Origin: RUG023 sp900315435 | Lineage (GTDB): Bacteria; Spirochaetota; Spirochaetia; Sphaerochaetales; Sphaerochaetaceae | Length of the DNA stretch: 64,000 bases | Assembly (NCBI GenBank): GCA_902788205.1 | Contig: CADAJJ010000010.1 | Coordinates: 28,109 to 92,108, forward strand | Reading direction: 5' to 3' | Part shown: one piece after another, positions 24,956 to 33,745 of the stretch | Layout of the letters: each line of letters opens with the position of its first letter | How positions within the stretch are numbered: the stretch's first letter is position 1 | Made by a program: the position numbers and the translations under genes | The notes under the pieces: generated by a model | What the model was told of the DNA's origin: nothing | Databases searched by the model: none | Seen by the model: the letters and a program-made list of their open reading frames with translations, nothing else

Positions 24956-26266
24956 TTAAAGACTTCTGTTCTTGCCCACCGTGAAACCATCATAGTGGTG
25001 CATTTGCATCAATCCCTCAATCTGACGCATGGTGTCGAGGTCGACGCCGACCATAATGATCAGCGAAGTGCCACCGAACAGCATGGCGACCTGCGGGGGA
25101 AAGCTAAACAACTTCTGTACCAAGGTCGGAATCAGGGCGATGAAAGCCAAGAAGAGGGAACCCGGCAGCACGATACGGTTGAGCACCTTGGTGAGGTACT
25201 CCTCCATCTTCTCGCTGCGGACACCCGGGATAGACCCTCCGTTCTCACGGATCTGTTTGGCCATCTCAACGGGATTCATCGAGATCTGGGTATAGAAGAA
25301 TGCGAATGCGATAATCAGCAGGGTGTAGATAATCAGATAGGGGGCTCCCTGGGGATTCAGCCATTCGGCAAACCGTGCCATCCACCGGACACGAGTTCCG
25401 AGGGACGAAGCGATCTGCAACGGAAACGAAAGCAAAGCACTCGCGAAGATGACCGGGATGACGTTCGACGGATTGAGTTTCAGCGGGATGTAGGTGTTCT
25501 GGGCACCATACATCCTGCGTCCGACAATACGGCGGGCGTAGTTCACGGGAATCTTGCGGACACCCTGCTCTTCATACACAACCAAAGCGATGACGACAAG
25601 GAACATCAACGCGACGATCACCACGGACAGGGGGTTCAACGTCCCGGCGCTGATGCCGTGGGCAATCTGGACGCACCCGTCAGGGATACGCGCGACAATG
25701 CCAGCGAAGATCAGCAGGCTGATGCCGTTGCCGATACCCCACTGGGTGATCTTGTCGCCCAGCCACACCAGGAACATGCTTCCTGTCGTGACAGTCAACA
25801 TTGCGATAAGGGTAAACTGTACAATCCCCAAGGTCAACAGGTTGGGAATCGAACGAGCGTAAATTGTGACCACAAACGACTGAATCAGACAGACAACAAT
25901 GGTACCATACCGGGTAATCTGCTGAATCTTCTTGTTTCCGGCCGGGTCTTGCGCCAACTTCTTCAGCGAGGGGACGACCAGCAACATCAGCTGCAGGATG
26001 ATCTGCATGCTGATATAGGGCATGACCCCAAGCATGAACAGGGAGAAATTCTCGAACGCGCCACCAGAGAAAAAGTTCAAGTATTCGGTAAGGCCGAAAC
26101 TCGAACTATTGCTCTGAGCCAGAAAATATGTGGTCAGGACATTCGGATCGATACCCGGAATAGGAATGACCGCCCCGACCCTGCTGACAATCAGCAGGCC
26201 CAGGGTGATCAGAACTTTCCGACGCAGATCCTTAATTCTGAACATATCAACCAAGGAGTTTGCCAT
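24956..26266 (-). CDS. secY: Protein translocase subunit SecY
   Basis: Central channel of the Sec translocon in the inner membrane; partner SecE is encoded at 50.3 kb. 436 aa with ten hydrophobic segments; conserved elements include IPIPGID near the N-terminus, the cytoplasmic loop GVRKIPVNYARR and late SEKMEEYLTKVLNRI. 23 nt after rplO, 18 nt before rpmJ. Confidence 0.97.
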   Translation of the reverse strand: MANSLVDMFRIKDLRRKVLITLGLLIVSRVGAVIPIPGIDPNVLTTYFLAQSNSSSFGLTEYLNFFSGGAFENFSLFMLGVMPYISMQIILQLMLLVVPSLKKLAQDPAGNKKIQQITRYGTIVVCLIQSFVVTIYARSIPNLLTLGIVQFTLIAMLTVTTGSMFLVWLGDKITQWGIGNGISLLIFAGIVARIPDGCVQIAHGISAGTLNPLSVVIVALMFLVVIALVVYEEQGVRKIPVNYARRIVGRRMYGAQNTYIPLKLNPSNVIPVIFASALLSFPLQIASSLGTRVRWMARFAEWLNPQGAPYLIIYTLLIIAFAFFYTQISMNPVEMAKQIRENGGSIPGVRSEKMEEYLTKVLNRIVLPGSLFLAFIALIPTLVQKLFSFPPQVAMLFGGTSLIIMVGVDLDTMRQIEGLMQMHHYDGFTVGKNRSL

Positions 26267-26289
26267 AAAGCCCTTCTCTTTGCTCCAAC

Positions 26290-26721
26290 TTACCGAACTT
26301 CACCACCAGCGGCTTTGATCTTCTCGCCGGCAGCGGCGGAGACCTTCAGGCCCTCGATGACGAGTTTCTTGCTCAAGTCACCATCCGCAAGGATTTTGGC
26401 CTGGGCTTTGGCACCGGACAGGATGCCCTTCTCTCTGAGAGTGGCGTCGCTCACGGTTTCACCATCAGCGAAGCTCGCTTCCAGGACGGTAAGGGAAACA
26501 GGAAGATATGTTACCTTAAATTTGGAATTTGAGAAACCCCTTCTTGCCAAACGGCGATACAAGGGCATCTGTCCACCTTCGAATCCCGGCTTGACTCCAC
26601 CGCCAGAACGGGAGTTCTGACCGTTGTTGCCCCTTCCGCAAGTCCTTCCCTTGCTGGAAGCGCCACGACCGACGATGGTCTTCTTGGTATTTGCGCCCTT
26701 TGGCGCAACAATCTGTGCCAT
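26290..26721 (-). CDS. rplO: 50S ribosomal protein L15
   Basis: Late-assembly protein of the large subunit. 143 aa. The Gly-rich N-terminal extension (GRGASSKGRTCGRGNNGQNS) and VKPGFEGGQMPLYRRL are diagnostic. One base after rpmD. Confidence 0.96.
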   Translation of the reverse strand: MAQIVAPKGANTKKTIVGRGASSKGRTCGRGNNGQNSRSGGGVKPGFEGGQMPLYRRLARRGFSNSKFKVTYLPVSLTVLEASFADGETVSDATLREKGILSGAKAQAKILADGDLSKKLVIEGLKVSAAAGEKIKAAGGEVR

Positions 26722-26722
26722 G

Positions 26723-26911
26723 TTACATCTCCTCGACTTTTACAAGATGAGCGACAACACGGATCATGCCACGAACCGACGGAGTGTCGTCCGCGATGAC
26801 GGTGCTACTGATCTTGCCCAGGCCAAGAGCCTTGGCGTTCTTGACCTGGCTGGGCAGGCAGCGGTTCAAGCTTCTCACCAGAGTGATTTTCAGTTTCTTT
26901 GCTTCTGCCAT
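26723..26911 (-). CDS. rpmD: 50S ribosomal protein L30
   Basis: Small 23S rRNA-binding protein. 62 aa from the ATG at 26909-26911; the frame extends upstream to a TTG but that lies in rpsE and lacks a ribosome site. Motif KITLVRSLN at the start and VRGMIRVVAHLVKVE at the end. L30 is missing in many bacteria, so its presence is informative. 4 nt after rpsE. Confidence 0.95.
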   Translation of the reverse strand: MAEAKKLKITLVRSLNRCLPSQVKNAKALGLGKISSTVIADDTPSVRGMIRVVAHLVKVEEM

Positions 26912-26915
26912 ACCA

Positions 26916-27440
26916 TTACCCCCACATCTCGGCAAGGGACTTCTTGCCTCTGGCCTTGGCGACAGCCTTGGCGTCCATCATGTGCTCGATGGCGTCAAAG
27001 GTCGCCTTGACAGAGTTGATCGGGTTGCGAGAACCGAGGGACTTGCTCACGACATCGTTGATGCCAGCGGCATCGCAGATGAAGCGGACAGCGCCACCGG
27101 CCTTGATGCCCGTACCGGCAACTGCCGGGCGGAGAAGCACACGCGCGCTCTTGTAGGCGCCGACGATCTCGTGAGGGATCTTCGGGGTATCGTTCTTCAT
27201 CGGAACGGTAACCAGGTGTGCTCTTGCTCTGGAAGAAGCCTTGCGGATTGCCTCAGTCACATCGTTGGACTTGCCGAAGCCGTAGCCCACGTGACCTTTC
27301 TTATCACCGACAACGACCAAGGCGGCGAAGGAGGCATGCTTGCCGCCTTTGACAACCTTGCTGACGCGGTTCAGCCGAACGAGATGCTCAACAAATCCAT
27401 CGTCCTTGTTGTGGTCTCTTTCTCTTTCATTGTTAGCCAC
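26916..27440 (-). CDS. rpsE: 30S ribosomal protein S5
   Basis: Decoding-fidelity protein with helicase contact at the mRNA entry. 174 aa. Two domains: double-stranded RNA-binding fold (VSKVVKGGKHASFAALVVVG, GYGFGKSNDVTEAIRKA) and the C-terminal part with SLGSRNPINSVKATFDA. 11 nt after rplR. Confidence 0.97.
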   Translation of the reverse strand: MANNERERDHNKDDGFVEHLVRLNRVSKVVKGGKHASFAALVVVGDKKGHVGYGFGKSNDVTEAIRKASSRARAHLVTVPMKNDTPKIPHEIVGAYKSARVLLRPAVAGTGIKAGGAVRFICDAAGINDVVSKSLGSRNPINSVKATFDAIEHMMDAKAVAKARGKKSLAEMWG

Positions 27441-27451
27441 AGTACTACCCC

Positions 27452-27811
27452 TTAGAACTTGACACCGGCCTTGCGGGCGCCATCGGCGATGCTCTTCACG
27501 ATGCCATGATACATGTAACCGTTACGATCGAACACCACAGTGTTGATATTCTTCTCGAGCATGCGCTTGCCGGCAATCTCGCCAAGCTTCGCGGCATTCT
27601 CGACATTGTTCCTCACGCCCTTCAGATCACCCTCGACAGTGCTGGCGGAGACCAAGGTCTTGCCGTTGACGTCGTCGATGACCTGGACGTACATGTGCAG
27701 ATTGCTGCGGAACACAGTCATACGCGGACGATCCGGAGTGCCACTCAGATGCTTTCTGATGTGGAGCTTGCGGCGTTCGTGCTTTCTCTGCTTATCGATA
27801 ATTCTGTTCAT
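27452..27811 (-). CDS. rplR: 50S ribosomal protein L18
   Basis: 5S rRNA-binding protein of the central protuberance. 119 aa. RKHLSGTPDRPRMTVFRSN and AKLGEIAGKRMLEKNI are typical; ends GIVKSIADGARKAGVKF. 15 nt after rplF. Confidence 0.97.
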   Translation of the reverse strand: MNRIIDKQRKHERRKLHIRKHLSGTPDRPRMTVFRSNLHMYVQVIDDVNGKTLVSASTVEGDLKGVRNNVENAAKLGEIAGKRMLEKNINTVVFDRNGYMYHGIVKSIADGARKAGVKF

Positions 27812-27826
27812 AACGCTAGCCTACCA

Positions 27827-28372
27827 TCATTTCTTCGCGGCAGCGGTCTTACCAGCCTTGCGGCGGATGACCTCCTGCTCGTACTTGATACCCTTGCCCT
27901 TATACGGCTCAGGTCCACGCAGACTTCTGATGTCCGCCGCAACCTGTCCCACCTTCTGCTTGTCGATGGAGGAGACGGTAACCTTGTTCGGGTTATCGAC
28001 CTTCAGCTCGACGCCTTCCGGGCAGACAAACTCGATCTGGGTTGCGTAGCCGAGAGTGAACAGGATGTTCTTGCCCTTGGCCTCGGCGCGGTAACCGACA
28101 CCGTTGATCGTCAGGCTCTTGGAATATCCCGTGGTGACACCGACGACCGCGTTGTTGATCAGCTGGCGGTACAGACCGTGCAAACTTCTGTTACGAATCG
28201 AATCGTCCTTGCGGCTTACCTCGACCTTCCCGTCCTTGACCTCGACAGTGATGTCGGGATTCACGGTGACAGCGGTCTTGCCCTTCGGGCCCTCGACAGT
28301 GACCGACGTACCGGCCACGGAAACCTTGACGCCCTGCGGGAGAACGATAGGCAATCTTCCAATTCTGGACAT
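27827..28372 (-). CDS. rplF: 50S ribosomal protein L6
   Basis: Binds near the sarcin-ricin loop and factor-binding site. 181 aa, normal length. MSRIGRLPIVLPQGVKV start and the signature GPEPYKGKGIKYEQEVIRRK near the end. 14 nt after rpsH. Confidence 0.97.
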   Translation of the reverse strand: MSRIGRLPIVLPQGVKVSVAGTSVTVEGPKGKTAVTVNPDITVEVKDGKVEVSRKDDSIRNRSLHGLYRQLINNAVVGVTTGYSKSLTINGVGYRAEAKGKNILFTLGYATQIEFVCPEGVELKVDNPNKVTVSSIDKQKVGQVAADIRSLRGPEPYKGKGIKYEQEVIRRKAGKTAAAKK

Positions 28373-28386
28373 GTTCTACCTCCTCC

Positions 28387-28785
28387 TTACCAAACCTTGC
28401 AGATCAGCTCGCCACCGATCTTGGACTCCGCGGCCTTCTTTCCGGTGATGACACCCTCGGAAGTCGAGACCACCAGGACACCATAGCCATTGTACACGCG
28501 GGGCATGTCGCGATACCCAGTGTACATGCGGCGGCCCGGAGTGGACATGCGCTCGATGCCATGAATGACAGGAGCCTGATTCTCATCGTACTTCAAGTAG
28601 ACGCGGACGAACGGGAAGTTGTCCTTGGTCACCTTCTTGAAGTTCTTCACGAAACCCTCATTCTTCAAGATCTTGATGATCTGAAGCTTCATCTTCGAAG
28701 TAGAGATGTCTACCTTATCGTGCTTCGCCAGACTAGCGTTTCTAATCTTGGTGAGCATATCTGCTACTGGATCACTTACTGCCAT
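28387..28785 (-). CDS. rpsH: 30S ribosomal protein S8
   Basis: Central-domain 16S rRNA binder; in E. coli the translational repressor of the spc operon. 132 aa. DPVADMLTKIRNASLAKHD start and the C-terminal YNGYGVLVVSTSEGVITGKKA. 12 nt after rpsN. Confidence 0.97.
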   Translation of the reverse strand: MAVSDPVADMLTKIRNASLAKHDKVDISTSKMKLQIIKILKNEGFVKNFKKVTKDNFPFVRVYLKYDENQAPVIHGIERMSTPGRRMYTGYRDMPRVYNGYGVLVVSTSEGVITGKKAAESKIGGELICKVW

Positions 28786-28797
28786 AGTAGTCTCTCC

Positions 28798-28983
28798 TTA
28801 CCAACTAGATTTAGTAACGCCAGGAATCTGGCCTTCGCTCGCCAGCTTGCGGAAGCAAATTCTGCACATATCAAACTGACGCATATATCCACGAGGACGA
28901 CCGCAAATTCTGCAACGATGATAGCTTCTGGTGCTGAACTTCGGATCTCTCTTCGATTTGATAATCAACGATTTCTTTGCCAT
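28798..28983 (-). CDS. rpsN: 30S ribosomal protein S14 type Z (zinc-binding)
   Basis: Short zinc form of S14, 61 aa. Cys24, Cys27, Cys40 and Cys43 form the zinc site (CRICGRPRG and CRICFRKLA). The zinc form is typical of Gram-positives, spirochaetes and Thermus, in contrast to the long form of E. coli. 12 nt after rplE. Confidence 0.97.
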   Translation of the reverse strand: MAKKSLIIKSKRDPKFSTRSYHRCRICGRPRGYMRQFDMCRICFRKLASEGQIPGVTKSSW

Positions 28984-28995
28984 GATCTCTAACCC

Positions 28996-29625
28996 TTACT
29001 TACCGGCTTTCTTTGCGAAAGGCATGCCGAGCTTTGCAAGCAGGTCATAGCCCTCTTCGTCGGTCCTGGCAGTGGTGACGAACGCAATGTTCATACCGCT
29101 AATCCGCTCAATCTTGTCGAAGTCGATTTCCGGGAAAATAATCTGCTCGGTAATGCCGAGGGAGTAATTTCCTCTTCCGTCGAAAGCGTTGGGATTGACG
29201 CCTCTGAAGTCCTTCACACGCGGAAGAGCGATACAGATCAGTCTCTCCAGGAAGAACCACATATTGTCTCCACGAAGCGTGACCATGGCGCCAATCTCCT
29301 GGCCCTCGCGGACCTTGAAGTTGGCGATGGACTTTCTCGCCTTGGTCTTGACAACGTGCTGACCGGTGATCGTCTCCAGCTCCTTGACGGCGGTCTCGAG
29401 CAGTTTCTTGTTCTCGACGGCATCACCGCAACCGATGCTGACCACGATCTTCTCAAGACGGGGTACTTGCATGACGGAGGTGTAGCCGTGCTCCTTGAAC
29501 AGGGCAGGCGCGACCTCTTCCAGATACTTCCTCTTAAAGTTCGGGACAAACTTTTCAACAGGTGCAGTCTCAGCTTTCTCAGCCTTCTTCGGAGCTGCCG
29601 CCTTTTCTTTCTTGTCTTCTGCCAT
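28996..29625 (-). CDS. rplE: 50S ribosomal protein L5 with N-terminal extension
   Basis: 5S rRNA-binding protein contacting P-site tRNA. 209 aa against the usual ~180: residues 1-27 are a Lys/Ala/Glu-rich extension before the normal start (KRKYLEEVAPALFKEHGY). Later motifs VRLRGD-like region LRGDNMWFFLERL and NYSLGITEQIIFPEID are regular. The ATG overlaps the rplX stop by one base (TGATG). Confidence 0.95.
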   Translation of the reverse strand: MAEDKKEKAAAPKKAEKAETAPVEKFVPNFKRKYLEEVAPALFKEHGYTSVMQVPRLEKIVVSIGCGDAVENKKLLETAVKELETITGQHVVKTKARKSIANFKVREGQEIGAMVTLRGDNMWFFLERLICIALPRVKDFRGVNPNAFDGRGNYSLGITEQIIFPEIDFDKIERISGMNIAFVTTARTDEEGYDLLAKLGMPFAKKAGK

Positions 29626-29930
29626 CAGAGTGTTTCCCCAGTCTTTTTGGCGAAACGGACCTTGTTGCCCTTCTCGTCAAACTTGTATCCGATGCGAGTC
29701 GTCTTGCCGTCTTTGGTGACATAAGCGACATTTGCCACAGAAATCGGAGCCTCGATCTCCACGAAGCCACCCTTGTCCTGCGGGTTTTTCTTTTTCACGG
29801 TCTTCTTGACCATGTTGACACCCTGGACCAGAACTTTCGAGTTCTTGGCATCAGTGGAAAGGATACGGCCGGTCTTGCCCTTGTCCTTGCCAGAGATGAC
29901 TTTTACGGTGTCATTTTTCTTCAGTCTCAT
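29625..29930 (-). CDS. rplX: 50S ribosomal protein L24
   Basis: Assembly initiator binding the 5' domain of 23S rRNA. 101 aa. KOW motif VKVISGKDKGKTGRIL near the start and KVLVQGVNMVKKTVK in the middle. 10 nt after rplN; stop overlaps the rplE start. Confidence 0.97.
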   Translation of the reverse strand: MRLKKNDTVKVISGKDKGKTGRILSTDAKNSKVLVQGVNMVKKTVKKKNPQDKGGFVEIEAPISVANVAYVTKDGKTTRIGYKFDEKGNKVRFAKKTGETL

Positions 29931-29940
29931 AGCTGATCTC

Positions 29941-30306
29941 CTACAACACTTCCGGCGCGAGGGACACGATCTTCATGTAACCATTGCGAAGTTCCCTTGC
30001 AACGGGTCCGAAAATGCGCTTGCCGCGCGGGTTATTGTTGGCGTCGATGATGACGCATGCGTTATCATCGAACCTGATATAGGTACCGTCAGGTCTGCGG
30101 TATTCCTTCCTCGTACGGACAATCACGGCCTTGAGCACGTCGCCGCGCTTGATGGCGCCATTGGGGAGTGCGTCCTTGACGGCGACCACGATGATATCGC
30201 CGACACTGGCGACATATCTGTGGCTTCCACCGAGGACCTTGATGCACTGGACCCGCTTGGCTCCACTATTGTCCGCGACATTCAAATAGCTCTGCATCTG
30301 GATCAT
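29941..30306 (-). CDS. rplN: 50S ribosomal protein L14
   Basis: 23S rRNA binder at the subunit interface, docking site of the silencing factor RsfS. 121 aa. MIQMQSYLNVADNSGAKR start and RGKRIFGPVARELR near the end are diagnostic. 19 nt after rpsQ. Confidence 0.97.
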   Translation of the reverse strand: MIQMQSYLNVADNSGAKRVQCIKVLGGSHRYVASVGDIIVVAVKDALPNGAIKRGDVLKAVIVRTRKEYRRPDGTYIRFDDNACVIIDANNNPRGKRIFGPVARELRNGYMKIVSLAPEVL

Positions 30307-30325
30307 AATGTCTCTCCTGCCCTAC

Positions 30326-30580
30326 TTACCGAGCACGCTCGACAATCTGAACGAGACGCCAGCAAACATCCTTGCTCAGATGGCGGCACTGTTCGATACG
30401 GACGGTGTCACCTTCCTTGGCCTCGTTTTTCTCATCGTGAGCCTTCACCTTCTTGGTGCTGGTCACATACTTCTTGTACAGGGGGTGCAGCATCTTGGTG
30501 GAGATGGCGACGGTGATCGTCTTGTCCATCTTATCGCTGACAACCTGTCCGACAAAGGTCTTGTTCCAAGCTTTTTCCAT
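30326..30580 (-). CDS. rpsQ: 30S ribosomal protein S17
   Basis: Primary 16S rRNA binder with an OB fold. 84 aa. GQVVSDKMDKTITVAI, HPLYKKYVTSTKKVKAHDE and the C-terminal RHLSKDVCWRLVQIVERA are family hallmarks. 11 nt after rpmC. Confidence 0.97.
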   Translation of the reverse strand: MEKAWNKTFVGQVVSDKMDKTITVAISTKMLHPLYKKYVTSTKKVKAHDEKNEAKEGDTVRIEQCRHLSKDVCWRLVQIVERAR

Positions 30581-30591
30581 CTCTCACTCCC

Positions 30592-30807
30592 TTATTTGGC
30601 AGCCTTACGGATGCCAAGCTCGTACTCGCGGATCAGCGTGTTGACACGAGCGATACTTCTGCGAGTCGTGCGCAGGACGAGCGGGTTGTCCAAATGGCCA
30701 AGCACTCTCCCCATTCTCAGGTCAAGCAGCTGCTTGTGAAGCTCTTCCTTCTTTGCCTTCAACTCGTCCAGGGTCAAATCGTTAAACGAATTCTTCATAA
30801 CTCTCAC
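30592..30807 (-). CDS. rpmC: 50S ribosomal protein L29
   Basis: Helical protein by the exit tunnel, near the SRP and trigger-factor docking site. 71 aa. LTLDELKAKKEELHKQLLDL and RRSIARVNTLIREYE. ATG overlaps the rplP stop by 4 nt (translation coupling). Confidence 0.96.
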   Translation of the reverse strand: MRVMKNSFNDLTLDELKAKKEELHKQLLDLRMGRVLGHLDNPLVLRTTRRSIARVNTLIREYELGIRKAAK

Positions 30808-31220
30808 TCCGCCTCGCGTCTCTCGACGAACTTGGTATGGATCGGAAGCTTGGACGCTGCCAGCGTCATTGCCTCGACAGCGACGTCTTTCGAAACACCG
30901 CCCATCTCAAACATGATGGTGCCGGTCTTCACGACTGCAACCCAGCCTTCCGGGGCACCTTTGCCGTTTCCCTGTCTGGTTTCGGCAGGCTTCTTGGTAT
31001 ACGGCATGTCGGGATAGATCCGGATCCAAATCTTGCCACCGCGCTTGATGCTGCGGGACAAGGCGATACGGGCTGCCTCGATCTGACGGTTCGTGATCCA
31101 GAGCGGCTCGGTAGCCATCAGGCCAAACTCACCAAAAGCCAGCGTGTTGCCGACATGGGCGACGCCCTTGCGGTCTCCGCGCTGCTTCTTTCTCCATTCA
31201 ACTCTCTTCGGACTCAGCAT
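30804..31220 (-). CDS. rplP: 50S ribosomal protein L16
   Basis: Binds 23S rRNA near the A-site tRNA elbow. 138 aa. MLSPKRVEWRKKQRG start, FGEFGLMATEPLWITNRQIE and RIYPDMPYTKKPAETRQGNG are typical. 3 nt after rpsC. Confidence 0.97.
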   Translation of the reverse strand: MLSPKRVEWRKKQRGDRKGVAHVGNTLAFGEFGLMATEPLWITNRQIEAARIALSRSIKRGGKIWIRIYPDMPYTKKPAETRQGNGKGAPEGWVAVVKTGTIMFEMGGVSKDVAVEAMTLAASKLPIHTKFVERREAE

Positions 31221-31223
31221 GGC

Positions 31224-31937
31224 TTAGCTCCTTGCATCGGCGGTCTCGCCCTCGGCCTTCATCGGGCTCTTGGCGACCGTACCGGCATCGTTCTTCTGGA
31301 CATGGTCATAGATCTCGCCATTGAACACCCAAACCTTGACGCCAATGCAGCCGAAGGAGGTGTTGGCAGTGGTGAAACCGTAGTCGATGTCGCTGCGGAG
31401 GGTGTGGAGAGGCACGCGGCCTTCCTTCATCCACTCGCTGCGGGAAATCTCGGCACCACCGATACGTCCAGAAAGTCTGACCTTGATACCCTGGGCACCG
31501 CTTTGCAACGCCTTGCTGATCGCGGTCTTCATCGCTCTGCGGTAAGAACCACGGGCGACAAGCTGGCGGGCGATGTTGGCAGAGATGAGCTGCGCATCAG
31601 CCTCGGGTTTCTTGATCTCCTTGATCTTGATGGCCACCTTCTGATTGGACAGCTTCTGCAGTCTCTGGCCAAGCTTCTCGACGTTGGCACCCTTGCTGCC
31701 GATGATGATTCCAGGTCTGCTGGTGGTGATCATGATCGTGATGCGCTGAGGCTGTCTGACAATCTCGACGTCAGAAATCTCAGCACCCTGTACCTCAGGA
31801 CAAGCAAGCAGCTCTTTGCGCAGCTTCAAGTCCTCATGCAGCGTGTCTGCATACTGTTTGCGATCTACAAACCACTTGGACTTCCAGGTCTTGTTGATAC
31901 CCAATCTCAGTCCAATAGGATTAACTTTCTGGCCCAT
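31224..31937 (-). CDS. rpsC: 30S ribosomal protein S3
   Basis: Head protein of the 30S subunit at the mRNA entry site. 237 aa. MGQKVNPIGLRLGINKTW start, KH domain about 45-110 (GIIIGSKGANVEKLGQRLQ), C-terminal domain with GIKVRLSGRIGGAEISRSEW, then a polar tail of about 20 residues. Starts directly after the rplV stop with no spacer. Confidence 0.97.
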   Translation of the reverse strand: MGQKVNPIGLRLGINKTWKSKWFVDRKQYADTLHEDLKLRKELLACPEVQGAEISDVEIVRQPQRITIMITTSRPGIIIGSKGANVEKLGQRLQKLSNQKVAIKIKEIKKPEADAQLISANIARQLVARGSYRRAMKTAISKALQSGAQGIKVRLSGRIGGAEISRSEWMKEGRVPLHTLRSDIDYGFTTANTSFGCIGVKVWVFNGEIYDHVQKNDAGTVAKSPMKAEGETADARS

Positions 31938-32300
31938 TTATTTCCTCACACTAGCTTTTTCGTCGACAGTGACGGTAATGTGCGACATCCTGCGCAGAAG
32001 AATATCTCTTCTTCCATGGGATCTGGGCCATACTCTCTTGAGTCTGGGACCATCGTCAATCTTCAGCTCAGCAACCACCAGATCTTCCTCATCCAATCTG
32101 TTGTTCACATTCACTGCGTTCGCGCCAGCGCTCTTCAATACCTTCAGGATCAGGCGTGCGCCCTTCTGAGGCATCGCCTCGAGGATAGCGACAGCCTCGG
32201 GGTACGGTTTCCGTCTCACCAGGTCAGCGACGGGGCGGACCTTGGAAGGAGAAACCAGCAAGAACTTGGCAACAGCGGTATAACCTTTTTTATCTGCCAT
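31938..32300 (-). CDS. rplV: 50S ribosomal protein L22
   Basis: Forms part of the exit-tunnel constriction (macrolide-resistance site in other species). 120 aa. KFLLVSPSKVRPVADLVRRK and the C-terminal loop RVWPRSHGRRDILLRRMSHI are diagnostic. 14 nt after rpsS. Confidence 0.97.
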   Translation of the reverse strand: MADKKGYTAVAKFLLVSPSKVRPVADLVRRKPYPEAVAILEAMPQKGARLILKVLKSAGANAVNVNNRLDEEDLVVAELKIDDGPRLKRVWPRSHGRRDILLRRMSHITVTVDEKASVRK

Positions 32301-32314
32301 AATGCTCTACTTCC

Positions 32315-32593
32315 TTATTTGGCGACAGCCTTGTCACCCAGGGAGTGACCGCGGAACACTCTGGTCGGGGCAAACTCACCGAGCTTGTGTCCGACGAGGT
32401 TCTCGGTAACGAAAACCGGCACCCAAGTCTTTCCGTTGTAAACGGAGATGGTGATGCCTACCATGTCAGGGATGATCATAGAAGCTCTGGAGTACGTCTT
32501 GATCATCGATTTCTGATTGGCCTTCTTAGCCTCTTCAACCCGCTTCAAGAGTTTCTTCTCGACAAACGGGCCTTTCTTGATAGATCTGCTCAC
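32315..32593 (-). CDS. rpsS: 30S ribosomal protein S19
   Basis: Head protein contacting S13 and 16S rRNA. 92 aa. MSRSIKKGPFVEKKLLKRV start and LGEFAPTRVFRGH near the end. 10 nt after rplB. Confidence 0.97.
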   Translation of the reverse strand: MSRSIKKGPFVEKKLLKRVEEAKKANQKSMIKTYSRASMIIPDMVGITISVYNGKTWVPVFVTENLVGHKLGEFAPTRVFRGHSLGDKAVAK

Positions 32594-32603
32594 GATTTAC
32601 TCC

Positions 32604-33431
32604 TTACTTCGATCTCTTCTTCACAATGAAGGCATTCGACGGTTTCTTCTTCGAACGAGTAGTACCACCCTTGGCAGGCTTACCCCACGGAGAGACAGGA
32701 TTGCGTCCCGTACCGGTCTTGCCCTCACCACCACCATGCGGATGGTCGATCGGGTTCATGGCAATACCACGGACGGCCGGTCTGCGGCCCAGGTGACGGC
32801 TTGCGCCCGCCTTGCCGAGATTGACGTTCATGTGGTCGAAGTTGCCGAGCTGGCCGATGGTCGCATAACACTCGCCGAAGACCATCCTCATCTCGCTGGA
32901 GGGCAGTCTCAGGGTCACGTAGGAACCTTCCTTGGCGACAATCGTCGCACCAAGTCCGGCAGCACGGACCAGCTGGCCGCCACGGCCGAGCGTGAGCTCA
33001 ACGTTGTGGACCATCAGGCCAAGCGGGATGTTCTTCAAGGGAAGCGCATTGCCCACGGTCAGTGGAGCGTTCTCGCCACTCATGACCTTCTGTCCGACCT
33101 TCAGGCCTTCCGGGGCGATCATGTATCTCTTCTCACCATCGGTGTAGAAGACAAGGGCGATGTTGGCGGAGCGGTTCGGATCGTACTCGATCGTCTTGAC
33201 CGTTCCCTCAACGCCGTGCTTGTCGCGCCTGAAGTCAATCACACGATACTTGCGCTTGACTCCACCGCCTCTGCGACGGACGCTAATGTGACCGAAGCTG
33301 TCGCGTCCTGCAGTCCTGTGCAGGTAGCTGGTCAGGGACTTCTCAGGCTTCTTCGCAGTAATCTCGTCGAAAACCAGCGTGGTCTTCTGGCGAAGGCCCG
33401 GAGTGTTCGGTTTATAAGTTCTCAGTGCCAT
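32604..33431 (-). CDS. rplB: 50S ribosomal protein L2
   Basis: Essential for subunit joining and peptidyl-transferase centre assembly. 275 aa from ATG 33429-33431 (GAGGAG 6 nt upstream; a start 15 nt earlier is not supported). Signature GIAMNPIDHPHGGGEGKTG around 220-240 includes the conserved His of the active-site region. 11 nt after rplW. Confidence 0.97.
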   Translation of the reverse strand: MALRTYKPNTPGLRQKTTLVFDEITAKKPEKSLTSYLHRTAGRDSFGHISVRRRGGGVKRKYRVIDFRRDKHGVEGTVKTIEYDPNRSANIALVFYTDGEKRYMIAPEGLKVGQKVMSGENAPLTVGNALPLKNIPLGLMVHNVELTLGRGGQLVRAAGLGATIVAKEGSYVTLRLPSSEMRMVFGECYATIGQLGNFDHMNVNLGKAGASRHLGRRPAVRGIAMNPIDHPHGGGEGKTGTGRNPVSPWGKPAKGGTTRSKKKPSNAFIVKKRSK

Positions 33432-33442
33432 ACCTATTCTCC

Positions 33443-33745
33443 TCAAACTCCCTCAATGGCCTGGATCTGTTCGCCCTTGGCCAAGGTCACGATTGCCTTT
33501 TTCCAATCACCAGTATTGCCGAGAGCGTAACCGCCCCTGCCTCTGGAATATTTCGGCTTGCCTTTGACAATCATCGTATTGCACTTCACCGGGGTCACCT
33601 TGAATAGTTCCTTGACGGCATCCATGATCTGGAACTTGCTCGCATCCATATGGACGCGGAACGTGTACTTTTTAGTCTCCCCTTCGCGCGCAAAATTGCT
33701 CTTCTCACTCAAAATCGGGGCAATGATAATCTGATCTGCTCTCAT
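33443..33745 (-). CDS. rplW: 50S ribosomal protein L23
   Basis: Exit-tunnel rim protein; docking site for trigger factor and SRP. 100 aa. IIIAPILSEKSN start and the basic GKPKYSRGRGGYALGNTGDW loop. ATG overlaps the rplD stop by 4 nt. Confidence 0.96.
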   Translation of the reverse strand: MRADQIIIAPILSEKSNFAREGETKKYTFRVHMDASKFQIMDAVKELFKVTPVKCNTMIVKGKPKYSRGRGGYALGNTGDWKKAIVTLAKGEQIQAIEGV

